Both the position numbers and the translations under genes were made by a program. DNA of 64,000 nt. Source: an uncultured Acetatifactor sp. (lineage in GTDB: Bacteria > Bacillota > Clostridia > Lachnospirales > Lachnospiraceae). Shown piece after piece: positions 52,838 to 62,617 of the stretch; position 1 is the stretch's first letter; every line of letters begins with the position of its first letter. The notes below the pieces were generated by a model, which had not been told where the DNA came from, made no database searches, and saw only the letters and a program-made list of their open reading frames with translations. The stretch covers positions 1 to 64,000 of the forward strand of contig CANREV010000016.1 of assembly GCA_947629645.1 (NCBI GenBank), given 5' to 3'.

Positions 52838-53923
52838 ATGGCAAAGAGTAGAAAGCTGTTTGCTGCGTTGACGGGAATTACAATGTCATTTGTCATGCTG
52901 GCTGAGATGAGCGTGACCGCACAGGCGGCCGGCGCAGGCCAGATCGAAGATCTGCGGGGCGGGGTAGCGTCTATCCTGAATCCTGCTTCTGCAAATTCTG
53001 CGGAGATCGTGAATGCTACGGCAAAAGAGTTAAATGTGGATCTCGAGCATCAAAAAGAGGAGCAGATTGAGACTGGCACGCTGGTGATGGCAAACGTGCA
53101 GAACGCTTTAAACGTAAGAAGCGATGCCAATGAGGAAGCCTCAAAGGTCGGGAAATTATATAAGGACTGCGGAGGCACTATTCTGGAGAGGAGAGACGGC
53201 TGGACGAAGCTCCAGTCAGGCAATATTATTGGCTGGGCATCTGACGAATATCTTTTATTCGGGGAGGATGCGTTGACGCTTGCCAATGACGTCGGGCGAA
53301 TGATTGCCGTGGTCGATACGGAGACGCTGCGCGTCAGGACGCAGCCCGGTACGGATACCGGAGTGCTGGGGCTGCTTCCCAAGGGAGAGATTGTGGAAGT
53401 CCTGAGCAAAAGCGATGACGGCTGGGTGTGCATTGATTATGAAGGCGCAGACGGCTATGTGTCGTCCGAATATGTAGTCCTTGATTTTCAGATCGATGCG
53501 GGAGAAACCATGGAGGAGATCAAGGCCAGAGAAGAAGCGGAAGCTGAGGCAAAACGCCATGTCAACTATGGCGCATATACCACAGATGCCGATACGACCC
53601 TGCTGCTGGCGGCGCTGATCCAGTGTGAGGCAGGCGGAGAGTCCTACGATGGACAGCTTGCTGTAGGTGCGGTTGTCATGAACCGTGTCAGAAGCGGCGC
53701 ATATCCTGACAGTATTCACGGTGTCATCTATGCTTCGGGACAGTTTACGCCCGCTTTGAACGGCAAGGTAAACGCGCTGTATGAGTCCGGAAAAATCAAA
53801 TCCAGTTGTATTCAGGCCGCGCAAGAGGCTGTTTCCGGTGTGTCCAATGTGGGAGCATGTACGCATTTCCGCCGCAACAATGGGCGTGAGGGCATTGTGA
53901 TTGGCAACCATGTATTTTATTAA
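52838..53923 (+). CDS. Secreted SH3-domain cell wall hydrolase (SleB-like)
   Basis: 361 residues. Signal peptide (FAALTGITMSFVMLAEMSVTAQAA); two bacterial SH3 domains (about 78-138 and 155-210; NVQNALNVRSDANEE, DTETLRVRTQPGTD); a short charged helix; and a C-terminal Hydrolase_2/SleB domain (about 245-361) with LIQCEAGGESYDGQLAVGAVVMNRV, the Glu being the likely catalytic acid. A sigma-A-type promoter suggests vegetative expression rather than a cortex-only role. ATG 52838 with GGAGGT seven bases upstream. Confidence 0.92.
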   Translation: MAKSRKLFAALTGITMSFVMLAEMSVTAQAAGAGQIEDLRGGVASILNPASANSAEIVNATAKELNVDLEHQKEEQIETGTLVMANVQNALNVRSDANEEASKVGKLYKDCGGTILERRDGWTKLQSGNIIGWASDEYLLFGEDALTLANDVGRMIAVVDTETLRVRTQPGTDTGVLGLLPKGEIVEVLSKSDDGWVCIDYEGADGYVSSEYVVLDFQIDAGETMEEIKAREEAEAEAKRHVNYGAYTTDADTTLLLAALIQCEAGGESYDGQLAVGAVVMNRVRSGAYPDSIHGVIYASGQFTPALNGKVNALYESGKIKSSCIQAAQEAVSGVSNVGACTHFRRNNGREGIVIGNHVFY

Positions 53924-53988
53924 CCGGACGATTGCGCTTTGGCAACAGGCAATCAATAGAATTATTTTTGTAAGGGCATTCTGAAAAG

Positions 53989-54041
53989 AAGCTGCCGTCT
54001 TTACGGATGAGAATAAAATTCGTGAACCGGCAGCTTTCTTT
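53989..54041 (+). terminator. Terminator after the SleB-like gene
   Basis: AAGCTGCCG (53989-53997) and CGGCAGCTT (54028-54036), followed by T-rich CTTTTT. The loop has a small CCG/CGG hairpin. Confidence 0.7.
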
Positions 54042-54186
54042 TTATGGATCTGCAGGTCGGCTGTTGAATGGCAACGGCTCATCCATGCAGCGCCGAAAAG
54101 CGGGATGCAGATGTGTGTAGAAATGGCTTGCCTGAAAGGTATTTTTGTAGTAAACTAGGGCTAACATATAGATAAGGAGTGATGGA

Positions 54187-54723
54187 ATGTCCGAGATTAT
54201 GACTATGATGATGATCATCTGGCTGGTGGTTCTGATCATAGCTATCGTTGTAGAAGTGCTGACTATGGGATTGACAACGATCTGGTTTGCAGGAGGCGCT
54301 CTGATAGCTATTATTGCAACGTTGATCCATGCGCCTGTGGCGGTGCAGGTGATTCTGTTTTTTGCGGTTTCCCTGTTATTACTTTTCTTTACCAGACCTG
54401 TGGCGGTCAGATATTTTAACAGGGATCGTGTGAGGACAAATGTGGAGAGCCTGGTGGGCAGACAGGCGATCGTAGTCAGTGAGATCGACAATCTTCAGGG
54501 AATCGGGCAGGTGACGGTAAGCGGCCAGCAGTGGAGCGCCAGAAGCTTTCATGATAAGGTTACAATCCCTGTGGGCGCTGTCGTTAACGTAATGTCCATC
54601 CACGGTGTTAAACTGATCGTGAAGCCGGATGACCAGCTAAAGGATCTGAATCCTGCGCCTTCCCCTGTTCCTGAGCCTTTGAGTGTGTCACAGATGGAAG
54701 AGCTGGAGGAGAAGAATACCTGA
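54187..54723 (+). CDS. NfeD family membrane protein
   Basis: 178 residues. Two to three N-terminal membrane helices (about 5-75), then a small OB-fold (about 90-150; LVGRQAIVVSEIDNLQGIGQVTVSGQQWSARS). No ClpP-like protease part, so a short NfeD. Such proteins partner with SPFH proteins, and one is encoded 78 bp downstream. ATG 54187 with AAGGAGTGA upstream. Confidence 0.92.
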   Translation: MSEIMTMMMIIWLVVLIIAIVVEVLTMGLTTIWFAGGALIAIIATLIHAPVAVQVILFFAVSLLLLFFTRPVAVRYFNRDRVRTNVESLVGRQAIVVSEIDNLQGIGQVTVSGQQWSARSFHDKVTIPVGAVVNVMSIHGVKLIVKPDDQLKDLNPAPSPVPEPLSVSQMEELEEKNT

Positions 54724-54801
54724 CGGGCAGCGGCCAACGGGTAAACGGTTCCTTACAAGTAAGAAAGCGTTGTGAGAAAACAGCGCGGAAAGAGGTTAAG
54801 C

Positions 54802-55725
54802 ATGTATATCTTTTTTATTATCCTTGTCGTAGTGGTTCTTGTGATTGCAGTTTCCTGCTTTAAAATCGTACCTCAGGCGCAGGCATATGTGATTGAGCGC
54901 CTGGGCGCTTATCAGGGAACATGGTCTGTGGGATTTCATGTGAAGGCGCCCTTTGTCGATAAGGTGGCAAGAAGGGTAAATTTGAAAGAGCAGGTGGCTG
55001 ATTTCCCGCCTCAGCCCGTTATCACAAAGGATAACGTAACCATGAGAATTGACACGGTAGTATTCTATCAGATCACAGATCCCAAGCTGTTTACTTACGG
55101 CGTGGAGAATCCCATGATGGCGATCGAAAATCTGACGGCGACCACGCTCCGTAATATCATTGGTGATCTGGAGCTGGACCAGACTCTGACAAGCCGTGAG
55201 ACCATCAACACCAAGATGCGCGCCGCACTGGATATCGCAACTGACCCCTGGGGGATCAAGGTCAACCGCGTGGAGTTGAAAAATATTATTCCTCCCGCGG
55301 AGATCCAGAATGCTATGGAGAGACAGATGAAAGCCGAGCGTGAAAGACGTGAAGCTGTTACCAAGGCGGAAGGTGAGAAGAAGGCGAAGATTCTCGAGGC
55401 AGAAGGAGCAAAAGAATCGGCTATTCTGCGTGCGGAGGCAGATAAACAGTCAGCTATCCTGCGTGCGGAAGCTGAGAAAGAGAAGATGATCCGCGAAGCG
55501 GAAGGTGAGGCGGAAGCAATCCTGAAAGTCCAGCAGGCCAATGCGGAAGGTATCCGTCTGCTGAAAGATGCGGGTGCAGACGAGGCAGTATTGAAGATCA
55601 AGAGTCTTGAGGCATTTGAGAAAGTTGCGGATGGTCAGGCTACTACCATACTTCTTCCCGCGGAACTGGAAGGTATTGCAAGTCTGGGAACTGCTCTGAA
55701 AGAGGGCGCAAAAGCTGTCAGGTAA
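54802..55725 (+). CDS. SPFH/Band 7 (stomatin-like) membrane protein
   Basis: 307 residues. One N-terminal membrane anchor (YIFFIILVVVVLVIAVSCF), SPFH domain about 22-185, then a coiled coil of AEGEKKAK / AEGAKESA / RAEADKQSA repeats, and a helical tail. Forms oligomeric membrane platforms together with NfeD. ATG 54802 has AAAGAGG six bases upstream; a GTG 30 bp earlier lacks a signal. A 12-bp hairpin (55755-55766 with 55787-55798) follows, without T run. Confidence 0.94.
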   Translation: MYIFFIILVVVVLVIAVSCFKIVPQAQAYVIERLGAYQGTWSVGFHVKAPFVDKVARRVNLKEQVADFPPQPVITKDNVTMRIDTVVFYQITDPKLFTYGVENPMMAIENLTATTLRNIIGDLELDQTLTSRETINTKMRAALDIATDPWGIKVNRVELKNIIPPAEIQNAMERQMKAERERREAVTKAEGEKKAKILEAEGAKESAILRAEADKQSAILRAEAEKEKMIREAEGEAEAILKVQQANAEGIRLLKDAGADEAVLKIKSLEAFEKVADGQATTILLPAELEGIASLGTALKEGAKAVR

Positions 55726-55879
55726 GGCTGTCGGCCAATGATTGAGCCATTTTCCATAAGCGTGATAGCGGTGTTGTTTCACCGGTATCACGCTTATGTC
55801 TGTATGTGATGAAGCGATGTGACGGCTTAGCCAAAGACCGGACTGTTACGCTGCAATACACAGGGTAAGGAGAACATAC

Positions 55880-57373
55880 ATGAAGGGCAGACGGCAGGAT
55901 AGACGGAGAATTTTTTTTCTGCTTGGCGGGATCTTTATATTTTGCATTTTGTTGATGCTCATTTTTGTGGTCCGGTTTTACCACAGAACTCGTGGGATTA
56001 CTTCCAGTGCGGAGCGTGAAAAAGATTTTGCCGCTTTGCTTCAGGACGACTATGATGGTGTGATTTTGTCCACGTTTGCGCCAGACTGCTTCAATGTTGA
56101 GGATTTTTCGCATTATCGGGGTGTCTCCATGGTGCGGGCGGATCATGCGTTCGTCAATCTGGCGGATATCGGCGACTATTTGGATTGTTGTTTCGCGTCA
56201 AACGAAAAGGTTTCAACTGTCTATATCGGGCTGGACCCCTATCAGATCAGCGGATTGTACGGACATCACGCTTCTCTTTATGCGAGAGACTATAAAAAAT
56301 ATCTGACGGACCAGGTGAGCAGGCATCCCAAAGTAGCCTTTGAGGTATTGCTGCCCTTTTGTTCCTTGGAAGTTTTGCATACTCTGTCTGAAAGCGAACT
56401 TGCAAGGTTAGTGGAGGCATACCGCAATTTTGTGAATATCTGCGCTCCCTATGAAAATGTGACCATCTATTTTGCCGGATTTGAGGAGTGGCTGATCGCC
56501 AATCCCGGAAATTACGATGACGCCGGGGGATATCGCGCCGAGACTATCAGCGCTGTAGTGGTCAAGACGTTTGAAGGCGGTCGTTATGAATTGAACGGCG
56601 GCAATATGGAAGAACGGTTTGCCAGTATGACGGAGCTTGCGCAGGCGGCTCCCGCTAATGATATCCCTGATCTTTCCCAATGGTGTCTGATCTGTTTCGG
56701 CGACAGTATCTTTGAATATAACGCGGGCAGCTTTTCCGTACCCGGCGTTGTAGCGGGATTGTCGGGCGCGCGGGTCTATAATTGCGGGCAGGGAGGTACT
56801 CCGGCTGCGGAGACTTATGGAGAGAGATTGTCTCTTGGCCAGATGGTGTCGCATTTTTCCGAGAGGGATCTTTCCGGCCTGGAGGAGAAAGACAATTTTG
56901 TATCGGGACTGACAGCATATATGGAAGAGGCGCATGAGGAGAGAAATGTTTGCTTCATTCTGAACTTTGGCTTAAATGATTATTTTGAGGGCCATCCCAT
57001 CGAGGATCCTGCGGATCCGTATAACATTACAACTTTCGCCGGGGCGCTGCGTTCCGGCATCCGCGATTTACAAAAATCATATCCGGACGCAGAGATTCTG
57101 GTGCTGACGCCCACTTACACATCCTACTTTTCCGGAGGAAAAGATGTGATGGATGAAGGAGGCGGCGCGTTGACGGATTATGTGGACGCGGTGCTGCAGG
57201 TGGCGGAGGATATGGATGTTTATTGCGTGAATAACTATGCGGACAGCGGCATCAATGCAGAAAACGAAGAACAGTATCTGGCGGACGGTTGTCATCCCAA
57301 CGAGACGGGAGCCTTATTGCTGGGCCGTTGTATTTTGAAGGAAATGGTAAAGGTGGCTGCGGATGAAGAATAA
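55880..57373 (+). CDS. Membrane-anchored SGNH/GDSL hydrolase
   Basis: 497 residues. Basic N-terminus, one membrane helix (IFFLLGGIFIFCILLMLIFVV), an extracytoplasmic region of unknown fold (45-260), then an SGNH hydrolase domain: block I CFGDSIFEY (Ser276), block III LNFGLNDYF, block V DGCHPNETG (Asp469, His472). Probably an O-acetyl or acyl esterase on an envelope glycan. ATG 55880 with AAGGAG. Last 11 bp overlap the following GT-C-like gene, indicating an operon. Confidence 0.87.
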   Translation: MKGRRQDRRRIFFLLGGIFIFCILLMLIFVVRFYHRTRGITSSAEREKDFAALLQDDYDGVILSTFAPDCFNVEDFSHYRGVSMVRADHAFVNLADIGDYLDCCFASNEKVSTVYIGLDPYQISGLYGHHASLYARDYKKYLTDQVSRHPKVAFEVLLPFCSLEVLHTLSESELARLVEAYRNFVNICAPYENVTIYFAGFEEWLIANPGNYDDAGGYRAETISAVVVKTFEGGRYELNGGNMEERFASMTELAQAAPANDIPDLSQWCLICFGDSIFEYNAGSFSVPGVVAGLSGARVYNCGQGGTPAAETYGERLSLGQMVSHFSERDLSGLEEKDNFVSGLTAYMEEAHEERNVCFILNFGLNDYFEGHPIEDPADPYNITTFAGALRSGIRDLQKSYPDAEILVLTPTYTSYFSGGKDVMDEGGGALTDYVDAVLQVAEDMDVYCVNNYADSGINAENEEQYLADGCHPNETGALLLGRCILKEMVKVAADEE

Positions 57374-58535
57374 AAAAACTTTCTGGTTTCCTCTGGCCCT
57401 GAGTGTGATTTCCTTGGTGGGAATGGCGCTCAGATGGACGGGAATGTCTTTTGAGGGAGTGGATTATCTCAACAGTCTGCTGCCTTGGTATGAGGATCTG
57501 AAAGCAAACGGCAGTCTGCATGGTCTTGCGGAATATCACGGAGACTACAACCTGCCTTATGTAACACTATTGTACTTTTTGACATGGATTCCGGCATCGC
57601 CTTTGATCAGCATCAAGATGTCCTCTGTTTTGTTTGATTATCTGCTGGCCGCATTGACGGCTGTCATGGTGAGAGATGCAGCCGCCGGGGAACGGGGTAA
57701 ATTGTATGGCGTCATAGCGTACGGGCTGATCCTGCTGAACCCGGTAACGATCATCAACAGCGGATATCTGGCGCAGTGTGAGAGTGTGTGGGTCTTTTTT
57801 GCGCTTTGCGCATTTTGGCTGGTTTGGAAGGGACATCCCTCCTTTGGCATGTTGTTTTTGGGCTTTTCCTTTGCCATGAAGCCCCAGGGAATTTTTATCC
57901 TGCCTATCCTGTTAATGCTTTACTTTAAAGAAAAGAAATTTTCTGTTTTGCAGTTGTTTTGGGCGCCGGTGGGGATTCAGCTGACCTGTATTCCCGCGAT
58001 CATGGGCGGATGCAGCTTTGACGTTTTTTACCGTTTCCTGAACATGATGATGGGACATTATCCGTTTGTATACTATTATTACCCGAATATATGGACTTAT
58101 CTGCAGGAAGCGCCCTATTATGTGTACGGGAAAGTGGCAATTTTTTCTGCTTTTGTGGTCCTGCTTCTGTTCGCCGTGCTTTTTGTGAGAAGCCGGAAGC
58201 CCCAGACGCTTCAGGACATGCTCCTATATATCACATGGACGGCGATGACCTGCGCCATGGTGCTTCCCTGTATGCATGAGAGGTATAATTATATGTCTGA
58301 GATCCTGCTTACGGTGTGCGCCATCCGGCGGCGGGAGTACCGCCTGCCCGCGGTGGTTCTCTCCCTTGTGAGCGTTCAGTGCTGCGCCCAGAGCTATCTG
58401 GGATGGCCCTGGGTATCCCACTATGCGCTGGCGGCGGTTAATATTGCGATTTACTTCTATCTGACGAAAAACTGTGTGTCAGAGCTGTACCGGACGGGAC
58501 AGGGAGGAAAGGAGGCGGCTTATGCCGGGGATTGA
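57363..58535 (+). CDS. Polytopic membrane protein, mannosyltransferase-like (GT-C)
   Basis: 390 residues, about ten helices. First loop FEGVDYLNSLLPWYEDLKANG holds the Asp of a GT-C motif; QCESVWVFF and PCMHERYNYM resemble dolichol-phosphate-mannose-dependent transferases. Overlaps the SGNH gene upstream by 11 bp and the next gene by 14 bp. Likely extends or decorates an envelope glycan that the SGNH enzyme modifies. Confidence 0.75.
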   Translation: MKNKKTFWFPLALSVISLVGMALRWTGMSFEGVDYLNSLLPWYEDLKANGSLHGLAEYHGDYNLPYVTLLYFLTWIPASPLISIKMSSVLFDYLLAALTAVMVRDAAAGERGKLYGVIAYGLILLNPVTIINSGYLAQCESVWVFFALCAFWLVWKGHPSFGMLFLGFSFAMKPQGIFILPILLMLYFKEKKFSVLQLFWAPVGIQLTCIPAIMGGCSFDVFYRFLNMMMGHYPFVYYYYPNIWTYLQEAPYYVYGKVAIFSAFVVLLLFAVLFVRSRKPQTLQDMLLYITWTAMTCAMVLPCMHERYNYMSEILLTVCAIRRREYRLPAVVLSLVSVQCCAQSYLGWPWVSHYALAAVNIAIYFYLTKNCVSELYRTGQGGKEAAYAGD

Positions 58536-59403
58536 GCGTAAAATCCTTACGTTTGTGGAAAAGCATCTGCTTCTGATCGGAGCGCTGTTTTCCTCCGCGT
58601 TGGCTCTGTATCTGCGAAAAATCGCGGTATGGTGGTATTATGGGGCTGCTTCCTTTTATTTTGATATGCACCCCAACCATATCCAGACAACGTTTTATGA
58701 TCTGGTGGTCAGGCTGCTGCAATATCTGCCTGCGCTGCCTTTGCACAGCGTAAAATGGCTGGCTGGCCTGTCGGACTTTGGTGTGGCAGGATTGCTGGTC
58801 CTTGCGCTGGGAAAGGAGGCTTCCGGCCTGAAACGGCTCGCCTTTTATCTGGCCTGCCTGTATTCTCCCATACTGTTTTTGCGGGGCGTCACTTGGGGAC
58901 AGCTGGATTCTCTGGCGATTTTTCTGCTGCTGGCCGGGTATCTTCTATACAGAGACAGCGGGCCGGGGCATAAAAGGCTCAGAAGATGTGCCGCGCTTCT
59001 TACGGGATCCTGCGCCATCGCGCTCTGCCCCTGGTTTCTGGGCGCGGCGGTCTGGTATGTATGGATGCAGGAGAGACGGCAGCGGGATTTCTGGAAGACG
59101 GTGTCGGGTATGGCGGCGGTCGTGGTTGTTCTGCTTCTGTCCTGTGCGCTGGTCCTGCGGCTGCCCTGGCCGGAGGGCGTCTATTCGTTCACGCGCTTTC
59201 TGACCTATCATCCCGAGAGCGGTCTCCGGTATCAAAACGGGGCGGAATGGCTGTTCCAGATGTGTCTGCAGGGAGGATCCGGCGCGTCTGTTCTGACCAT
59301 GCTGGCGGCCGGAAGACGGAAGCTTTCCTACAGAGGAGCCATCCTGACACAGATTGTATCTGTGGTGCTTTGCGGAGCTTTTTTGTTTCGGGAAATCGGT
59401 TGA
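58522..59403 (+). CDS. Polytopic membrane protein, partner of the upstream GT-C-like protein
   Basis: 293 residues with seven to eight helices. After the first helix YYGAASFYFDMHPNHIQTTFYD is in the GT-C acidic-loop position; RGVTWGQLDSLAIFLLLAGY parallels the QCESVWVF motif of the preceding protein, so the two are probably distant paralogues. ATG 58522 chosen for AAGGAGG six bases upstream. Shorter than a typical GT-C protein. Confidence 0.65.
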   Translation: MPGIERKILTFVEKHLLLIGALFSSALALYLRKIAVWWYYGAASFYFDMHPNHIQTTFYDLVVRLLQYLPALPLHSVKWLAGLSDFGVAGLLVLALGKEASGLKRLAFYLACLYSPILFLRGVTWGQLDSLAIFLLLAGYLLYRDSGPGHKRLRRCAALLTGSCAIALCPWFLGAAVWYVWMQERRQRDFWKTVSGMAAVVVVLLLSCALVLRLPWPEGVYSFTRFLTYHPESGLRYQNGAEWLFQMCLQGGSGASVLTMLAAGRRKLSYRGAILTQIVSVVLCGAFLFREIG

Positions 59404-59502
59404 CGTTGACGCAGGGTCCGGATCAGGGAACATACAGTTTGTCCGGGGACGCCGGATTTCAGAAAAGTTTAACCGGGTATCAAGATAAGGAGGTATCATT
59501 CA

Positions 59503-60498
59503 GTGACAGTAAATTTAAGAGGACGCGATTTTTTAAAGCTTTTGGATTATACGCCGGAAGAGATCACTTACCTGATCGATCTGGCGGCGCAATTAAAAGA
59601 AAAGAAGAAAAAGGGAATCCCTGTGGACACGCTGCGGGGGAAAAATGTGGCGCTGATCTTTGAAAAGACAAGCACCCGCACCAGATGCGCGTTTGAAGTG
59701 GCGGCTCATGATCTGGGTATGGGAACCACATATCTTGATCCCGCAGGCTCCCAGATCGGAAAGAAGGAGAGTATCGCGGATACCGCGAGAGTCCTTTCCG
59801 GTATGTTTGAGGGGATCGAGTACCGCGGCTTCGGGCAGGAAATTGTGGAGGAACTGGCAAAATATTCCGAAGTTCCTGTATGGAACGGCCTGACCAATGA
59901 ATTCCATCCCACGCAGATGTTAGCGGATCTGCTGACGATCCGTGAGCATTTCGGACATCTGAAAGACATAAAGCTTACCTACATGGGAGACGCCAGATAC
60001 AATATGGGAAATTCCCTGATGGTGGCGTGCGCTAAGATGGGGATGCACTTTACCGCCTGCACTACCGCCAGGTATTTCCCTGAGAAAACGCTGGTGAATC
60101 AGTGCAGGGAGATCGCGGACAAGACGGGAGGCAGCATTACGCTGACGGAGGATGCGGCTGCCGGGACAAGGGGCGCGGACGTGATCTATACGGATGTCTG
60201 GGTATCCATGGGCGAGCCCGATGAAGTGTGGGAGGAACGCATCAGGGAGCTGACCCCCTATCAGGTCAACAGGAAAGTTATGGAAAATGCGGGCAGCAAC
60301 GCTATTTTCATGCACTGTCTGCCTGCTTTTCATGATCTGAAGACCCAGATCGGAGCAAAAATGGGAGAGCGGTTCGGCATCACGGAAATGGAGGTCACGG
60401 ATGAAGTGTTCGAGTCCTCCCGGTCTTTAGTGTTTGAGGAAGCGGAGAACCGCATGCACACCATCAAAGCCGTGATGTACGCCACGCTGCAGCCATGA
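59503..60498 (+). CDS. argF: Ornithine carbamoyltransferase
   Basis: 331 residues. Carbamoyl-phosphate motif STRTR in [17 protein letters not shown] in [12 protein letters not shown], ornithine motif near DVWVSMGE and catalytic HCLPAFHD. Forms citrulline from ornithine and carbamoyl phosphate. It could serve arginine synthesis or, in reverse, the deiminase pathway; no other arg or arc gene is near. GTG 59503 has AAGGAGGT eight bases upstream. Stop overlaps the birA start by four bases. Confidence 0.95.
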   Translation: MTVNLRGRDFLKLLDYTPEEITYLIDLAAQLKEKKKKGIPVDTLRGKNVALIFEKTSTRTRCAFEVAAHDLGMGTTYLDPAGSQIGKKESIADTARVLSGMFEGIEYRGFGQEIVEELAKYSEVPVWNGLTNEFHPTQMLADLLTIREHFGHLKDIKLTYMGDARYNMGNSLMVACAKMGMHFTACTTARYFPEKTLVNQCREIADKTGGSITLTEDAAAGTRGADVIYTDVWVSMGEPDEVWEERIRELTPYQVNRKVMENAGSNAIFMHCLPAFHDLKTQIGAKMGERFGITEMEVTDEVFESSRSLVFEEAENRMHTIKAVMYATLQP

Positions 60499-61478
60499 TG
60501 AAGTCGCAGATATTATCTTTGCTCAGACAGCGTGGAGATTTCATCTCCGGCCAGGAGTTGTGCGAGTATTTCGGCGTTTCCAGGACGGCTGTCTGGAAAG
60601 CGGTAGGACAGTTGAAAAAAGAGGGATTTTGTATTGAAGCGGTACAAAACCGCGGTTATCGGCTTGTCCAGGAAAAAGAGGTGTTTTGCCGGCATGAGTT
60701 GGAGAGCCGTATGGATACCCGCTGGGCAGGTCATCCCGTAAGTTTTTACGATGTTCTGGATTCTACTAATCTGAGAGCAAAGCTGGATGCGGAGAAAGGC
60801 GCGCCGCACGGCGCTTTGGTGGTAGCCGACATGCAGACGCAGGGGCGCGGCAGGCGGGGACGCGGCTGGAATAGTCCGGCAGGCACGAATCTCTATTTTA
60901 CTTTGATCCTGAAGCCGGACTTTGCGCCTGAAAAGGCTTCTATGCTGACGCTGGTGATGGCTATGGCGGTTTCCCAGGGCATCATGGACGTCTGTCAGGT
61001 CCGGGTGGGCATTAAGTGGCCAAATGACATTGTGGTGGATGGGAAAAAGGTCTGTGGGATGCTGACGGAACTCAGCGTGCAGCAGGAGTATATCCAGCAT
61101 GTGGTGATCGGCGTAGGGATCAATGTGGGATTACAGAATTTTCCGTCGGAGATCGCGGAAACGGCTGTCTGCCTGGAGCAGGTGTGCGGCAGGCAGGTCC
61201 CCAGAGCTTCCCTGGCGGTACGGATCATGCAGACTTTTGAAACATATTATGAAACTTTTTTGGAAACACAGGATTTTTCCCGTCTGAAAGAGCCCTATGA
61301 CAGGTTGTTGGTAAACTGCGGTAAGCAGGTGCGGGTGCTGGATCCCAAGGGAGAATACACCGGTATTTCCAAAGGGATCGATACCCTGGGAGAGTTGTTA
61401 GTAGAGCTTCCGGACGGTTCTGTGCGGGCTGTCTACGCGGGAGAAGTGTCCGTGCGCGGGATATACGGGTATGTGTGA
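60495..61478 (+). CDS. birA: Bifunctional biotin ligase / biotin operon repressor
   Basis: 327 residues. N-terminal winged helix (about 1-60; [29 protein letters not shown]), catalytic domain with [14 protein letters not shown] and [18 protein letters not shown], and a C-terminal SH3-like domain. Attaches biotin to acceptor proteins via biotinyl-AMP and can repress biotin genes. ATG 60495 overlaps the argF stop (ATGA). Confidence 0.96.
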   Translation: MMKSQILSLLRQRGDFISGQELCEYFGVSRTAVWKAVGQLKKEGFCIEAVQNRGYRLVQEKEVFCRHELESRMDTRWAGHPVSFYDVLDSTNLRAKLDAEKGAPHGALVVADMQTQGRGRRGRGWNSPAGTNLYFTLILKPDFAPEKASMLTLVMAMAVSQGIMDVCQVRVGIKWPNDIVVDGKKVCGMLTELSVQQEYIQHVVIGVGINVGLQNFPSEIAETAVCLEQVCGRQVPRASLAVRIMQTFETYYETFLETQDFSRLKEPYDRLLVNCGKQVRVLDPKGEYTGISKGIDTLGELLVELPDGSVRAVYAGEVSVRGIYGYV

Positions 61479-61500
61479 CAGGCGGGAGGCGGTTTAGGCA

Positions 61501-61836
61501 ATGGATGAAAAAAAGACGGTACTCTGCGGGGCGAACGCCTATGAAATGAAATACTATTTTAATCAACAGTTCAATGGTATCCCGGAATCCATCAAGGAAG
61601 AACTTCACATTTTATGCGTGCTTTTTACAGAGGAGGTGGGAGGCGTTTTTACCATCGCTTTTGAGGAGGATGGAAATGTGGTTCTGGAGACCAATGCCGA
61701 TGAGGATGATATCTACTATGATGAGATCAGCAGCGGGCTGATGGTCGGGGAAGTGCGCAGAAGGCGTCAGGAGCTGTTTGAATCTTTGAGTCTGTATTAT
61801 AAAATATTTATTTTGAAAGAAGGGCTGGATTTATGA
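61501..61836 (+). CDS. DUF6145 family protein
   Basis: 111 residues, soluble and acidic. It matches the Lachnospiraceae family DUF6145 from memory ([38 protein letters not shown]). Function unknown. ATG 61501 is preceded by GGAGGCGG. Its stop overlaps the coaX start by four bases, so it is part of the operon. Confidence 0.8.
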   Translation: MDEKKTVLCGANAYEMKYYFNQQFNGIPESIKEELHILCVLFTEEVGGVFTIAFEEDGNVVLETNADEDDIYYDEISSGLMVGEVRRRRQELFESLSLYYKIFILKEGLDL

Positions 61837-62603
61837 TTCTGGTGATCGATGTGGGGAATACCAACATGACTTTGGGTGTTTATGAGGGAAAAGAGCTGAA
61901 AGCTACTTTCCGCATGACCACAAAGACACCCAGAACCTCTGATGAATACGGCGTTATGATCACACAGCTTCTGGAGAATAAAGGAATCGATCCCAAGATG
62001 CTGGAAGGTTCCATTGTGGCCAGCGTGGTACCGGATGTGATGCATTCTTTGATGAGCGGACTTGTCCGTTACACAGGGACGAAGCCTGTGAATGTAGGCC
62101 CCGGCATGAAGACGGGGATTCGTATCCTCACGGAGGATCCCAGAGCCATTGGTGCGGACCGGATCGTGGATGCCGTGGCGGCCTATGAAAAATATAAAGG
62201 GCCTGTGCTGGTACTGGATTTTGGTACTGCCACTACCTATGATCTGATAACGGAAAAGGGAGAATTCACAGCGGGCATCACCGCGCCCGGCATCCGCATC
62301 AGTTCAGAGGCGCTTTGGACCCAGGCAGCCAAGCTGCCCAATATTGAGATACGCAAGCCCAAATCTATCCTGGCACAGGAAACCATCAGCAGTATGCAGG
62401 CGGGACTTGTATACGGACAGATCGGGCAGACGGAATATATTATCAGAAAAGTAAAAGAGGAGAGCGGCATAGAAAATATTAAAGTAGTGGCAACCGGTGG
62501 GTTGGGAAGACTGATTGCAGACGAGACGGATTCCATCGATATCTATGACAGTTCATTGACTTTGGACGGGCTGAGAATCCTCTATGACAAGAACCGCCGT
62601 TGA
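61833..62603 (+). CDS. coaX: Type III pantothenate kinase
   Basis: 256 residues. ASKHA-fold motifs [32 protein letters not shown] and [13 protein letters not shown]. Phosphorylates pantothenate, the first step of CoA synthesis; not feedback-inhibited by CoA, unlike CoaA. ATG 61833 overlaps the preceding stop and the stop is followed after 14 bases by dusB. Confidence 0.96.
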   Translation: MILVIDVGNTNMTLGVYEGKELKATFRMTTKTPRTSDEYGVMITQLLENKGIDPKMLEGSIVASVVPDVMHSLMSGLVRYTGTKPVNVGPGMKTGIRILTEDPRAIGADRIVDAVAAYEKYKGPVLVLDFGTATTYDLITEKGEFTAGITAPGIRISSEALWTQAAKLPNIEIRKPKSILAQETISSMQAGLVYGQIGQTEYIIRKVKEESGIENIKVVATGGLGRLIADETDSIDIYDSSLTLDGLRILYDKNRR

Positions 62604-62617
62604 CGAGGGGAGCGGTA

